Shown here: positions 33,188 to 44,005 of the stretch, piece by piece
How positions within the stretch are numbered: position 1 is the stretch's first letter
Layout: the number at the start of each line of letters is the position of its first letter
Origin: Aspidiotus rigidus
Taxonomy: Eukaryota; Arthropoda; Insecta; Hemiptera; Diaspididae
Assembly: GCA_035079385.1 (NCBI GenBank)
Contig: JAVHKY010000046.1
Span: forward strand, 2,356,001 to 2,420,000
DNA length: 64,000 bases
Reading direction: 5' to 3'
Notes under the pieces: generated by a model
What the model saw: only the letters and a program-made list of their open reading frames with translations
Told to the model about the DNA's origin: nothing
Database searches by the model: none
Program-made: the position numbers and the translations under genes

Positions 33188-34116
33188 TTATATGAAGTTG
33201 TAGAATTGAGTGGTGCGTAAATAAGTTAGGGTTGAGTCGATGGTTTCGGAGTTGTTGTTTAGTGCTGCATTGATATTGGAAGATATATTTAGGGAGGTTC
33301 GAGTGGGTTGCAGGACGGGGCATGAGAAAATAAAATGATCAACTGATAAATTTTCTTGGAGACAGTGAGGGCATGATGGAGGAGCGAGGTTAGTGAGAAG
33401 ATAAGTATGAGTAAGACGAGTGTGGCCTATTCGCAGCCGAGCTAAAATGACCTCCTCTTGCCTTGAATTTCGTTGGGATGAGGACCAAAATGTGGGTTCA
33501 CGTTTTATTTTTCTTAATTTGTTATTCGACTGATTTTAGTGAAAACCTTGAGTTTGAATGATTAAGTACAATTTTTTAATCTTCATCAAGTGTGCTGATG
33601 CGAGACTACCTGGGTGATTTCACTATTAATTAATAATTGATTTATTTGTCATTTTTTCATGTATGGGTACATAATTAATAGTGGTTCATAGTTGATTTGA
33701 GGTGTCAAAAGAGATGGAAAGATTATTTTCAATTTGGACTGGCTTTTTTGAGTGAGATTTGAGATTAGACTAACGAGTAAACCGGGCTTGGGTGCTATAT
33801 ATTTTTACCGAATTTTCTAGCTAGAAAAGTGAGGTATTTTGTTAATACGTTTGGAATGGTTGAAGCGTGAGGGAAGGAATGAGGGGTTGACTATTGGGTG
33901 ATTGGTTGCTTCTTTCGTTTCGACATCGATTTTTTTAGTTTTTCGGGATCTCGTTGTAGCTGGATTCCCAGATGAAGAATTTTGGGGTGGAGTGTGCATA
34001 GAAAATGGTGATACGATAGCGTGAAGGCAATTTATGAGTGCACGAGAGGAATAGCAGCTCGAGATAGCTTTAAGAGATGCCAGGAATCGGAAGTGATAAA
34101 GAATTGAACCACTCAT
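33188..34116 (-). pseudogene. RNase H and C-terminal tail of an I-type non-LTR element, broken
   Basis: On the minus strand, 34116-33817 contains a degraded RNase H-like stretch (GNPATTRSRKTKKIDVETKE, a match to the GN...D...AKEA signature), and 33545-33188 reads FWSSSQRNSRQEEVILARLR, then IGHTRLTHTYLL, SCPHCLQENLSVDHFIFSCP and a stop at 33188. The LRIGHTRLTH plus CxxC...H...C tail is characteristic of retrotransposons that carry RNase H. About 270 bp of unrelated sequence separates the two parts. The RT itself is missing. Confidence 0.65.
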
Positions 34117-34395
34117 CCTAATATACAGTATACTAGACTAATAATATGCTAAGAATAAGGTATGGGAAAAAATGATTGTAGAGCTCTTTTCTATTAGAAA
34201 CAACTGTTATAGCCTCGTAGCAGTTTGGACAGGGGGAGGGGGAGTGGTTTTTCTGGAGACGTTTTGTAGGTTTTAGATGACTCTTAGCCTAAATTATAAC
34301 AAAATTCAGGTTTCCTTATTGGATTATAGGTATTTTCACTCTGTTATCTGTTGATGTGACATCGTAGTGATAGAATTTATAAACTGAGTTTTATT

Positions 34396-35863
34396 ACCTT
34401 TGAAGACCTTAAAGATTCGTTGAAAGGTATGAAGAACGGAAAAGCGCCGGGATGCGACGGAATATCAGCGGAACTATTTAAATACGCAACAACTGAAGTC
34501 CATAAACGTTTGTTGAACTTCTTCAACAAGATCTGTCGAGAAGGACAGATGCCAGAAGACCTCACAAAAGCGATAGTCGTACCGATATTCAAGAAGGGTG
34601 ATCTCTCAAGGATAGAAAATTACCGAGGACTAAGCTTATTGTGCGTGGCATACAAAATACTTGCAAGAATGATTGCGCGAAAGCTCACGGACCTGGCAGA
34701 CGAATTCTTGTTGGAATGTCAAAACGGATTTAGAAAAGGACGCTCATGTACGGATGCAACCTATACGATTAAATTGATAATGGAGAAACGCATCGAGTTT
34801 AATAAACAGACCCATATATGTTTCGTGGATCTCGAGAAAGCTTACGATAAGGTGGACCGTGCTAAACTGTTCGAAATACTCGAAAAAAGAAACGTGCCAA
34901 AAAATTTGATACAGGCTCTGAAAACCATGTACGCAGTGACCAAAATTCAGATTCGCATGGAAAACGACATGTCAGAATGCGTACGAATCAATGGTGGCGT
35001 TCGACAGGGATGTCCTGCATCATGCGTTTTGTTCAATGTGTATATGGACGAAATACTGCGAAAATGGTACAAAACGAATCCGAAAGGAATTCAATTGGAT
35101 CAGGGAAGACATTTAGGAGCAGTACTGTTTGCGGACGACCTCGCTATTCTGGCAGAAAACGAAGACGATCTTCAACGAGCCCTCCACAAACTCAGCGTCG
35201 TGGCAAAAGAATTTAATATGAAAATATCCCGAGAAAAAACAAAAGTGATGGCCTTCCACGGGAAAGAACCGATTCGATCGAAGATAGTTATCGACGGAAA
35301 ATCTATTGATCAGGTGAACGCGTTCAAATACCTAGGCAATGAAATTTCTTATCATGGCGAAGTCGATGTGGAGAAAAAGATAATAAAATTCCTGAAAGTT
35401 TCTGGCCTAATAAATCGGATACTACCCGCAAATAGTGTGAGGCGGGAAACACGCTTGAAGGTATACAGCACACTTGCGATACCGATGCTAACATTCGGCA
35501 GCGAAGCGTGGGTACTAAGGAAAAAGGACAAAAAGAGAATCACGGCGGCGGAAATGAGGTTCTTACGAAAAACAGCAGGATATACTCTCTTAGATCGGAA
35601 GAGGAACGAGACGATACAGAACGAGCTGAATATCACGCCGGTTGTGAAAAGAGTCAGAGAATACCGAAGAAAATGGCGGGAGCACGTACATCGTATGGAA
35701 GAAGACCGATCACCAAAATGGGCCGAAAATTACACCCCGACCGGCAAAAGAGACCGCGGAAGACCCCGGAGGAAACTGGTGGACACATCAGCTTCTTCCG
35801 GGACAGATGCCACACCGCAGACGGGCCACTAGGCCTATACGCGAAACCGGTGACGACGACGAC
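34396..35863 (+). mobile_element. 5'-truncated RTE-type retrotransposon with 10-bp TSD
   Basis: GAGTTTTATT occurs at 34386-34395 and 35864-35873, bracketing a 1468-bp insert that ends in a short GAC repeat, a tail style typical of RTE. The insert starts inside the coding region, as expected for abortive reverse transcription. It lies within the 31.6-36.5 kb DNA transposon and so is younger. Confidence 0.85.
34420..35832 (+). CDS. Reverse transcriptase of truncated RTE-type element
   Basis: 470 aa open from the first ATG; the same frame continues upstream to 34396 (FEDLKDSLKG). RT motifs are NGKAPGCDGISAELFKY, IFKKGDLSRIENYRGLSLL, NGFRKGRSCTDATYTI, CFVDLEKAYDKVDR, GVRQGCPASCVLFNVY and catalytic FADD in LFADDLAIL. 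The C-terminal tail YRRKWREHVHRMEEDR with GRPRRK is typical of RTE-clade proteins in insects. The N-terminal endonuclease is absent, so the copy cannot move by itself. The frame is otherwise unbroken, pointing to a recent insertion. Confidence 0.88.
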   Translation: MKGMKNGKAPGCDGISAELFKYATTEVHKRLLNFFNKICREGQMPEDLTKAIVVPIFKKGDLSRIENYRGLSLLCVAYKILARMIARKLTDLADEFLLECQNGFRKGRSCTDATYTIKLIMEKRIEFNKQTHICFVDLEKAYDKVDRAKLFEILEKRNVPKNLIQALKTMYAVTKIQIRMENDMSECVRINGGVRQGCPASCVLFNVYMDEILRKWYKTNPKGIQLDQGRHLGAVLFADDLAILAENEDDLQRALHKLSVVAKEFNMKISREKTKVMAFHGKEPIRSKIVIDGKSIDQVNAFKYLGNEISYHGEVDVEKKIIKFLKVSGLINRILPANSVRRETRLKVYSTLAIPMLTFGSEAWVLRKKDKKRITAAEMRFLRKTAGYTLLDRKRNETIQNELNITPVVKRVREYRRKWREHVHRMEEDRSPKWAENYTPTGKRDRGRPRRKLVDTSASSGTDATPQTGH

Positions 35864-35985
35864 GAGTTTTATTGTTTATTCTACAAATGTTTGACATGAT
35901 TGACAGGTCATTGGTATTTAATTTAAAGAGAGGGAGTGACTCTCTCAATGTTTTTTGCATTGTGGGAAGAAAAGTCGTGTACTAC

Positions 35986-36246
35986 TCACGCGACTGCGTG
36001 AGTGTTTTTACAATTGCAGTGTTTGTATCCCTGACTTCCGGCAACGCTGCTCTCGGCCGCCGCTTCTCGCATTGTAATCTCTTTGCCGGAGGCTGCGTCA
36101 ATGACTTCCTCTGCGTTCAGTAACGCTTCTTTTGTGCAGGGAACAGTGTTGTCATGAGGAAGAAAAGCGCAGTAATCATTGATTCTTAGCACAATGAAAC
36201 ATGCAAACGACAATTGTGAACACGTTCTCGACATTGACCATACCAA
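35986..36246 (-). pseudogene. KRBA2-like integrase, C-terminal fragment
   Basis: VPCTKEALLNAEEVIDAASG, KEITMREAAAESSVAGSQGY and KHCNCK align with the C-terminus of the fuller copy at 48905-50779 (EVTLQEAAAAGNSIFGSQGY, KRCNCK). The frame breaks in the cysteine-rich tail. It lies just inside the right end of the TGTTA element, so it marks that element's transposase. Confidence 0.75.
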
Positions 36247-36958
36247 GACGGCTGATCACGAGAATCGCCAAGAATAACACATAAATATGATTCATTCTCG
36301 TGATTCAACAAATCTATTGGTAACTTACGTTACACGCCGGCTATTCACGTCATATGCCGCATACTATTTCGGTAATTAACGTTAGTACATTTTTTTTCGG
36401 CGATTAACAGTCATTAGCCGACTAGTAACGTCATCTACCGCATTCACATTATTTACCGTAACATATACAATAAAATAAGTAATATTGATATCACCATTGA
36501 TATTTTTTTCGATACAAGATTTGTAAAATTTTGAAGGCACTGACGATCCTGCTCAAGACATTTTAATAGCATAGGTACATAATAGCAATAAAGTAAAATA
36601 TTTGGATATCTAATCTTTCTGCAATCTTCTCCTCCTCCTCCTCCTCCTCCCCTTCCCCCCTGATCGTATTAAATATTAGTATAATCATTGTAATCTAGTG
36701 CCACCCCGTAATTGGCCAATGGCTGTGTAGGAGGCACGCCAATATTTTAAAATGAAATAAAAATAAAAATGAAATATGGAAGAAGAAAGTGATTTATATG
36801 CTGACGCAGTAAGAAGAAATGTGCAATTCAGAACAAATTGAGTCCCGTTTTTGTATTTTTACATGAATTCAGTTCCATCCCTGGTGGGCAATCTATGAAT
36901 CGAGTCCCGCAAAAAAAAATTGATGTATGAATTGAGTCCGATAAATCAATACTTGAAT

Positions 36959-37903
36959 TGTTATGCCGAATACGTCAAATAGTCGATTTTATGAAATCGG
37001 TAGAAATTTTTACCGAATTTATAAAATCGGCAATATTTCTACTCGATCTGAAGTACCTGGAAGATAAACGTCGAGAATATTTTCAAATAAATTATTTCTA
37101 TGAACATATCGAAAGCAAATTAACATCAGATGATGACGATACCTAATACATTAGAAATAGGTAGGTCTGTATAAAATGTTGAATAGAAACCAAAAATAAA
37201 ATGAATTTTGTAGAGCAAATAATCATGATAATATTTTACAATTGGAAGAAGTCAATCATTGTTGGTTCTCTTTTTAGTTAATAAATGGACAAAAAAATCA
37301 GAAAAAGTTAATCTTCGTTATTGTCTAAGTCAAGCAAAAAATAATAAAAAATTAGAAAAAGTCAATTGTCGTTATTATGAAAATACAGTAAAGCAGAAAA
37401 TATTAAAAAATCAGTCTTTGTGATTATGAAACGTACGTCCGGGATACCAGGCCGAATTGCTCCCCAAGCCCTGTTTGTTACAGGCACATCTTTTTGAGGG
37501 TCCATTTGTACGGCACGAGCACTTGCGGTACACCTTTCACGTACATGAAGTAGTTTCATTCTTCACTCGAAGATGGTCATTGAACGCGATGAAGGGAAAA
37601 AAATACGATTGGAAAAGAAGAAAAAGGTAAATATTACGTAGGTCTTCAATTTACTACGATAATTCAGTTGCTGGTCTTATGAAATAGTGAAAAAGGTGGA
37701 GAAAAAAGTTGGAAGATAAGATAAGGAAATATTTTTTGTTTCAATCTAAGTAAATATTTCAGTTGCATGTTTTATAAAATCGGCAGACAGTTGCCGATTT
37801 CATGAATTCGGCAAAAATTTCTGCTCATTTTATAAAGTCGGCAAAATTAGCCTTTGGGTTGCCGATTTGATAGAATCGATAATTTGACGGATTCGGTGTA
37901 ACA
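36959..37903. mobile_element. Second TGTTA-ended element, non-autonomous
   Basis: The left end TGTTATGCCGAATACGTCAA (36959) and the inverse of the right end, TGTTACACCGAATCCGTCAA (to 37903), match over more than 40 bp. Both ends hold repeats of a TTTATAAAATCGGCA-like motif. Inside, 37430-37560 (minus) reads KCSCRTNGPSKRCACNKQG, similar to a cysteine-rich CXC tail. The flanks do not show a clear TSD. Probably a deletion derivative of a KRBA2/Ginger-like family different from the one at 31.6 kb. Confidence 0.6.
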
Positions 37904-38071
37904 TATATTGCATATTAAAGTACATTTGAATGAAATTTGTTTTTGTTAAAAAAGAAAATCAAACCAGTTGTACAATAAAATTTATTTTTGTTAAAAAAAA
38001 AGTTGAATCCAGTTTTACATTAAAAGACAAGTACCTCAATCAGAAAATTTAATTTTCGTAGGTAAAAATTT

Positions 38072-38690
38072 TCACGACACAGATTTCACAAATTCATAAC
38101 GCGTCATTTTCCCCTTGTGTAATTTGGTGAACTGATCTTCCAAGAACGCTTCATTCACATCAACTTCTCTGGGCGGCGGACTTCTCAGTCTGATGTATGA
38201 GAAATCTTTTATTTCTAGAAAGGCTTCAAATACCTGAACGATATGTGGGTGCGTATGGTAAAACATGCCGTTTAATTTGGCATTAAAGCCCTCACAAACA
38301 TTCGTCGTTTGTATAGCGCGTGGACGACAACCAGCCCACATATTTGGAGGAAATGATGCTCTTCAACACACATAAATTTTGAGGATATAGTTCACAAATC
38401 CAACAATTTTGTCATTTGTAGGAGCTAGGGGCCCAAATAAGTCTTCAATGTTGAAGTCTTCAATTTCATGAGGCTCCAAGAAGGCCAAGCCGAAAAACAC
38501 TTCGAGGAAAGAACCTTCCGCCGATTTACTTCGGTAGACCTGTTGTAAACCAAGATGTATTTTTCTGAACCACGCCTGCCCTAAATGAAACCGGCAACCA
38601 TGGACGTCTGTTGTGGGCCAAACCTCTTGAACGGCTCCCTGAATGGCTTTCTCAAAATCAGTAAGCGTTGTCTTAGGCTCATAATCACAT
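38072..38690 (-). pseudogene. MULE transposase fragment
   Basis: Minus-strand frames give TTLTDFEKAIQGAVQEVWP, TTDVHGCRFHLGQAWFRKI and, after a stop near 38365, TTNVCEGFNAKLNGMFYHTH and FTKLHKGKMTRYEFVKSV. DFEKA and GCRFHL are the central motifs of MULE-domain transposases, and the N-CEGF-N region is the usual C-terminal signature. The N-terminal half is absent. Not closely similar to the MULEs at 60-64 kb. Confidence 0.75.
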
Positions 38691-39008
38691 CAGAATTTTT
38701 TGAATTCGTACATCTTCATTTTTTTCTATGGGGGGCTGAATTCGTCCATCTTTTTTTTCTTCCAGCCTCAATTTGTTGTTGACTTAATTCATAGGACTCA
38801 ATTTGTTATCGTCCTATCACATAGGTATACAGTAGAAATATAATAGAATCAAATAAGAGGAAAATACCTGATTTGGAAAGGCTCAAAAAGTATTTTGAAA
38901 CAGCTACTACAATAAAGTACTAACAGAAGCGCACCCACAATAACAAAACGGATCAGCAAAATAATAGGTAGAAAAATGTACTGTAGAATGTAAAAACAAG
39001 ATTCAAGA

Positions 39009-39390
39009 ACGCTACAGATTGGTGGAATCAAACACTAACAATAACGAAGACCAAATTGGCTAAATTAAAGACAATGAAAAGAAAGAGGTGGAATAAAGAA
39101 GAGAAAGAAACCATAGAAGAACAAATATGTGAAGCAAAAAAGGAATACAGAAAGGAAATGAATAACGCTAAGAAAATGAAGACGTTTTATATCGCAAAAC
39201 AGAGCGCGGGGAAAACCCTATAAATATATTGTGAAGACGCGGGCGAGATCTGAAATCAAGCCAGGAATGATGAGAGAAGATGGTACACGCCATTCAGAAG
39301 AGAAACCATAAGTTATCTACTTGAAAAGAAATTACGAAATGCAGAATAGTATCCAACATTAACACAAGAAAAAATAAGATACAATAGTTG
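39009..39390 (+). pseudogene. Non-LTR ORF2 linker fragment
   Basis: DWWNQTLTITKTKLAKLK begins the WW motif found between endonuclease and RT. The frame continues with Lys/Glu-rich helix sequence and, after a frame change, RGKPYKYIVKTRARSEI and REDGTRHSEE, which correspond to the NPWGxPYKI region. No RT core is present, so this is a remnant. Confidence 0.55.
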
Positions 39391-39570
39391 TTGAGGTATA
39401 AGTGGTACTTACCACTTTCCTGTATTATTACACGCTCACTCATAAAGATACGTGCTGTACCGACTATGACGGATCAACCGGATATTCTTGGCTGTCTCTT
39501 TAAGTCAAACAATGTTTCTTACCTCGGTGATGATAGTTTGATAAGAAGTTCAGTTATCGAATATTAAGTT

Positions 39571-39601
39571 AACGGTTGAGAAACATTGCGTCTCAACCGT
39601 T
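39571..39601. other. 11-bp perfect hairpin
   Basis: AACGGTTGAGA (39571-39581) pairs with TCTCAACCGTT (39591-39601) around a 9-nt loop. A similar CTCAACGTTTTC lies near 39725. Possibly a transposon fragment. Confidence 0.5.
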
Positions 39602-39859
39602 CAAGTAACTTAACAATAGTGAAGAAGAAATCTAGACAAATAGGATGTCGTCAGTTTTACCGACTTTCGGAAGAAAGTGAATTGTTGCCACAGGGTTTAA
39701 CCGTTGAAATGGTTAGTAAAGTTTCTCAACGTTTTCTACGTCCTAGACCATTCCTAGCCTAAAGGCAAAAATTCTAATTTCTTGAATGTATAAATGTATA
39801 CATATAAGTTACTTCTATGAATTTTTTTCTTTAGAGTAGCAATTTACAGCCTTCTCCAC

Positions 39860-39996
39860 TGTTGTATCTCTTTATTAAACAGGATTATCATTATCAAACA
39901 GGAATAGAGAACAACAGATAGTATGATCATACTTGATAGTGAGATAAGTTATAGGTAACAACATGAGCGCCATCTATATATTACATATATACTACA
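39860..39996 (-). repeat. 3' LTR of Gypsy-like element
   Basis: 137 bp, TGTTGTATCTC...TATACTACA in plus orientation. Differs from its partner at 39894-39896 (CA for TG) and once near 39978. Confidence 0.92.
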
Positions 39997-40151
39997 ATTC
40001 TCCCGGCTTGAAAAATTATTCTCAAAAGTTTAAAACTAGTTCCAACAAAAATAGTTCGAAAAACAAAAAATAGCTCTAAGGCTTAGCGTATCTCCTTGGT
40101 GGTCCGCAGGAGCGTGGCGGATTCCTACAACTCTGGTAACTTTGTTGCTGC

Positions 40152-41070
40152 TTACTGGCGCTTGCACTTGTAAGTACTTGTTGGTGTTACCGGCTCATAT
40201 TGCCAAATGGTTGGCGTTGATGCAAATTTTACTTGTTTTGAGTCTGGGTTACTCTTCAGGATAGGTTTTGACTTTGGAGGTGGAACCTCAGTTTCCCTCA
40301 GCTGATCTATGTGGCGCCTTAACTGATACCCGGAATCTAGCTGGATGCTATAATGCAGTTTTCCAAGTCTCTTCTTGACTGTACCAAGTCTCCACTCTGG
40401 TTTATTAGTAGTCTTATTATGGAAATGGGCGGTAACCCGCTGCCCTACATTGACTTCTCGAACTTGTTGGTTATTCTCAACATTTCTGGTATGCATATTT
40501 GGCTTTATTGCATCCAGTTTCAGATGAATTCTTCTATTTAGGTATAATTCTGCTGGGCTTCTACCTCCAACACATGGTGTTGCTCGAGCATGCATGAGGA
40601 TTTTCTGGACTTTGGTGACAACTGTACCTTCATCCTCTGACATCTTTGAAAGTTTGGATTTCATTTCACTCTGCTAAGCCATTTGTACTTGGTTTTCCAG
40701 GTGCAATGAATATTTGTAGTGTGCCACGGGCTTCACAATATGCTGAAAATTGATTGTTTGTAAATATTGTGGCGTTGTCTGAGACCATCCTTTTTGGATA
40801 ACCATGAGAGGTGAAGATTTCTTCAAGCAACTTTACTGTTGCTGTTGTGTCTGGTGCCTCATTCAAGATTTTTATTTCTGGCCATCTTGATTTTGCGTCA
40901 ATGACAATTAAGAAATATTTCCCCTGTTTGGGGCCGGCATAGTCAATATGGATGCGCTCAAAATTTTCATTTGGTTCCTCCCAATGATGCAAAAGCACCC
41001 TGGCTGGTGCCTTCTGATGCAGTGCACAACTAGGGCACTTTCTGATCATCTCCTTTATGTCTGCATCCAT
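40152..41070 (-). pseudogene. Gypsy integrase core and C-terminus
   Basis: MDADIKEMIRKCPSCALHQK completes the zinc finger. IHIDYAGPKQGKYFLIVIDA, KRMVSDNATIFTNNQF and PSTNGLAE give the D-D-E core; a TGA and frame change follow, then SKLSKMSEDEGTVVTKVQKI to a stop at 40152, containing the GYQLRRHIDQLRE chromodomain-like C-terminal region. Confidence 0.82.
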
Positions 41071-41690
41071 TTTCTTCCAATAGCAGTGATGAGTGTTGTT
41101 TCGTATTGCTTGTAAGTGAGAACAACACTACCTAAAGTTCTTTTTAAATGACGCTTAATCGACTTGACCCCAGACTCCCACAAACCACCGATGTGAGGTG
41201 TCCAAGCAGGTATAAACTTCCAGTCACAACCTTGTTCGATTATTTTCCTCGTGAATATTTCACCATTTTCACGAAGGAAATTATACAGCTTATGTAGTAC
41301 ATTTTTTGCTCCTACAAAAGTTCTACCATTGTCAGACCATACCTGATTTGGAACTCCCCTGCGACTAACAAATCTATCGAGCATCCCCATGAATGACTCC
41401 GTAGTGAGATCAGAAGCCAATTCCAGGTGCACTGCTTTGGTTGCAAAACAAACAAAGATAACGATATAAGCATCTGTGATGACGGAACGTGTTCCTATTT
41501 TATTCCGCAATTTAATTGGTCCAGAATAATCTACACCAGTAGTTTGAAATATGCGTCCTGGAATGACTCTCGAAGGAGGTAAATTCCCATGGTTTGATTT
41601 AATGGTAAAGCTCGAGTTATTACGCATGGTTTGCATTTGTTAATGCAGGATTTTATGGCTTGAATCTGACGTAGCACCAAATGTTTCGGT
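41060..41690 (-). pseudogene. BEL/Pao integrase segment inside the Gypsy integrase
   Basis: The 193-codon frame 41636-41055 reads FQTTGVDYSGPIKLR, FVCFATKAVHLELASDLTTE, VPNQVWSDNGRTFVGAKNVL and FIPAWTPHIGGLWESGVKSI, the D-D-E core of BEL/Pao integrases, not Gypsy. Just upstream, in another frame, VLRQIQAIKSCINKC resembles the Pao zinc-binding region. The segment sits between the Gypsy IPKSLQKQILEELHI part (about 41880-41990) and the Gypsy KKMDADIKEMIRKCPSC part (41070 down). It replaces part of the Gypsy HHCC finger. Confidence 0.85.
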
Positions 41691-41990
41691 ATAGATAAGT
41701 ATAAGTCTCAAAAATAACACCAATAAGAAAGTAAGCAGCATAAGACTATATTTCAAGTCAGTACAATCATTCGTGTTACGCAGGTATTACAACGAAATAT
41801 AAATTCCAAGGAAATAATAAATTAAGATGAGATGAGAACAAAGTGAGAAAGAATGAATGAAAGACAAAGATAAGAGTATTCTCCAATACCTCTGGGCTAA
41901 CTGCTTTGTTTTTCTTATGCCACTACGGGTGATGTGCAGTTCCTCCAAAATCTGTTTCTGCAAAGATTTTGGTATTACAACTCGTTTGCC

Positions 41991-42591
41991 TCAAAAAATG
42001 ATATTATCTTTGAGATTGTACTCAGGATCATTCTCAACTATTTTTTTCAGTTTAATATCTTTCTGTGTTTTTATGGCTATAATCTTGCTTGTGATTGGAC
42101 ATTGAGGGTTCTGTGACATAGATAAGACGTACAGTACATCTTGCTGTATTTCTATAATCTCTGAGTTTATAAAGTGGACAGTAGCCGTATTTGGAGCTTG
42201 CATTGGGGCTCTTGACAAAAAATCTGCATTTTGATGTTCTTCACTCTTCCTATGCTTTATTGTATAGTCAAATGTTGATACAAAAGCTGCGTATCTGAGA
42301 AGTCTCGCTGCTGTCATTTTTGGTAATAATTTATTTTCTGCAAAGATGTGTGTGAGAGGTTTATTATCAACTACTAACGTAAATTTCCTTCCATATTCAT
42401 ACATGAAGAATTTATCTAATGCAAATATAATCGCAGTGGCTTCCTTGACTATTTGGCTGTAGTTTTTCTCAGCCTGGTTTAGACTTCTAGATGCATAGGC
42501 TATGGGCCTTTCTATGCCATTTATTTCATGCGAGAGCACTGCTCCAAGTCCGTTTGGTCATGCGTGTGTGGCTAGTATGACCGGTAAACTT
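41991..42591 (-). pseudogene. RNase H of Gypsy-like element
   Basis: PNGLGAVLSHEINGIERPIA, YSQIVKEATAIIFALDKF and the conserved DNKPLTHIF and NADFLSRAP motifs are typical of Gypsy RNase H. A TGA lies just before PNGLGAV at the position where most relatives have Ser. The downstream integrase start reads IIF-TGA-GKRVVIPKSLQ. Confidence 0.82.
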
Positions 42592-43372
42592 GGATTATAT
42601 GGGGTTAGGGTATTTTCACTCGTCAGGACCCTTTTAATGTGGTTAAATGCTCTTTGACATTCATCAGTCCACTTGAATTTAGTCTGTGGTTCTAACAGCT
42701 TTCAAATTGGTGCGGTGCATGCCGACGCATTTGGTATAAATCTGGAATAGTGAGCTACAAGTCCCAAGAAATTTTGTACCTCTTTTAGGTCTTGTGGAGC
42801 AGGCGCGTCAAGTAATGCCTGTATTTTCTCTTAAGAATTTGATATTTTATTTTGCTCAATATTATAACCAAGAAATTAAATTTTGGTTTCAAAAAATTTG
42901 CTTTTCCCCAGGTGGACATGCAGGTTATTTTCTTGCAATCTAGTGAGGCAAGCTAAGAGGTTTTTTCCGCAGGCTTGCAACGTAGTACCATATACAAGTA
43001 TGTCATCGAAATAGAATATAACTCCCTCTAGGCCTTGAAGTCCGTATTTGTTCCATTATTTGATTAAAAATGCTGGGTGCTACTTTCAGACCTTGTCCTA
43101 ATCTATGCACCTTGAATACGCCAATGTGCGTTGACATTGCTTGTAAGAGGCTACCTTCATCATCAACTTCAACATGGGGATAGCCTTTGAACAGGTCTAA
43201 TTTGCAAAAATATTTAGAATTATAAAGCTGATTCAATTTCTCTTCAATAACTGGTATAGGGTATCTGGATTCAAGTAGTTGTGGATTTAAAGTGGTTTTG
43301 TAGTCCACTGTAATTCGAATTTTATTATCAGGTTTTGGTACTGGAACTATGGGTGATGCCCATTCTGTTCTC
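42541..43372 (-). pseudogene. Reverse transcriptase of Gypsy-like element
   Basis: TEWASPIVPVPKPDNKIR, then SKYFCKLDLFKGYPHVEVDD (43003-43308), then in a second frame the catalytic YFDDILVYG near 42990-43016 and LGLVAHYSRFIP. Frameshift near 43020; TAA after ETKI and after ISNS; TGA after API. All RT motifs are recognisable but not in one frame. Confidence 0.8.
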
Positions 43373-43984
43373 TCAATCTTTGTGACCAGATTCTTCCTGG
43401 TACTTCATTTCTTGCTCAAGTACGGAGCAAATAGCATATGGTATTGTTCTAGCCTTCACAAATACTGGCAGAGGCTCTTTTTGAAAGTATTTTTGTAGAG
43501 AAATTTTTATACCCGGAATTTTCCCTACTTTTTGCTGAAAAACATCAGGAAATCTCTTTTTCAAATCCTCAACTGTGGTAGACCTTGATTCTTGGAGCGA
43601 GAGGATATTTGAATATGTAGGCCAAATACTGCTCCTATCAAGCTGAAGTAAATTTATGCCTAGATGCCGGATCCATGAGCGACCTAGTAATGCTGCAAAT
43701 TGGTTAGGAACTACAATTAACAGTTCCCTGCTTGAAATATCTCTATACTTAACATCAACAGTTACTATGCCAATTGGTTGAACAATTCCCTGATCATATA
43801 TACAAAATTTAATAGGTGCTGGAATGGGAATTTTATTCAATCTTAAAGCATCAAAATCTTTTTTGTGTAGTAGTGTAAATCCACATCCAGAATCTATCTC
43901 TAATTCAACTGGATTATTTTCGATAATAACAGTGATGAAATATTTTTCAGTATTATCTAAGTAGTTATTTTGAAATAATGTCAT
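43373..43984 (-). pseudogene. Protease and RT N-terminus of Gypsy-like element
   Basis: 203-codon frame. VELEIDSGCGFTLLHKKDF contains the DSG catalytic triad of a retropepsin, followed by LLGRSWIRHLGIN. The C-terminal half leads into the RT (VFVKARTIPYAI). A 1-nt shift near 43373 separates it from the RT frame. Confidence 0.82.
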
Positions 43985-44005
43985 TAATTACCGGTTCTTT
44001 TGATT

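Larger units (their letters stand above)
31565..36463 (-). mobile_element. DNA transposon with TGTTA ends and TATA TSD, KRBA2/Ginger-like remnant
   Basis: The left end TGTTACGGTAAATGATG (31565) and the right end, ATTATTTACCGTAACA to 36463, are inverse. TATA flanks both (31561-31564 and 36464-36467), a 4-bp TSD. Subterminal copies of motifs such as AACGTGAATAGCCGG and CCGGTTATTAACGT lie at both ends. The only element-like coding left is the C-terminus of a KRBA2-type integrase (35986-36246, minus). TGT...ACA ends, a 4-bp TSD and an rve-type integrase are the features of Ginger transposons. Nested inside are a MITE, RNase H remnants and a truncated RTE. Confidence 0.75.

Noticed and set aside
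36958..37146. 62-codon plus-strand ORF
   Set aside because: It is the inverted-repeat end of the 36959-37903 element with its AATCGGCA repeats.
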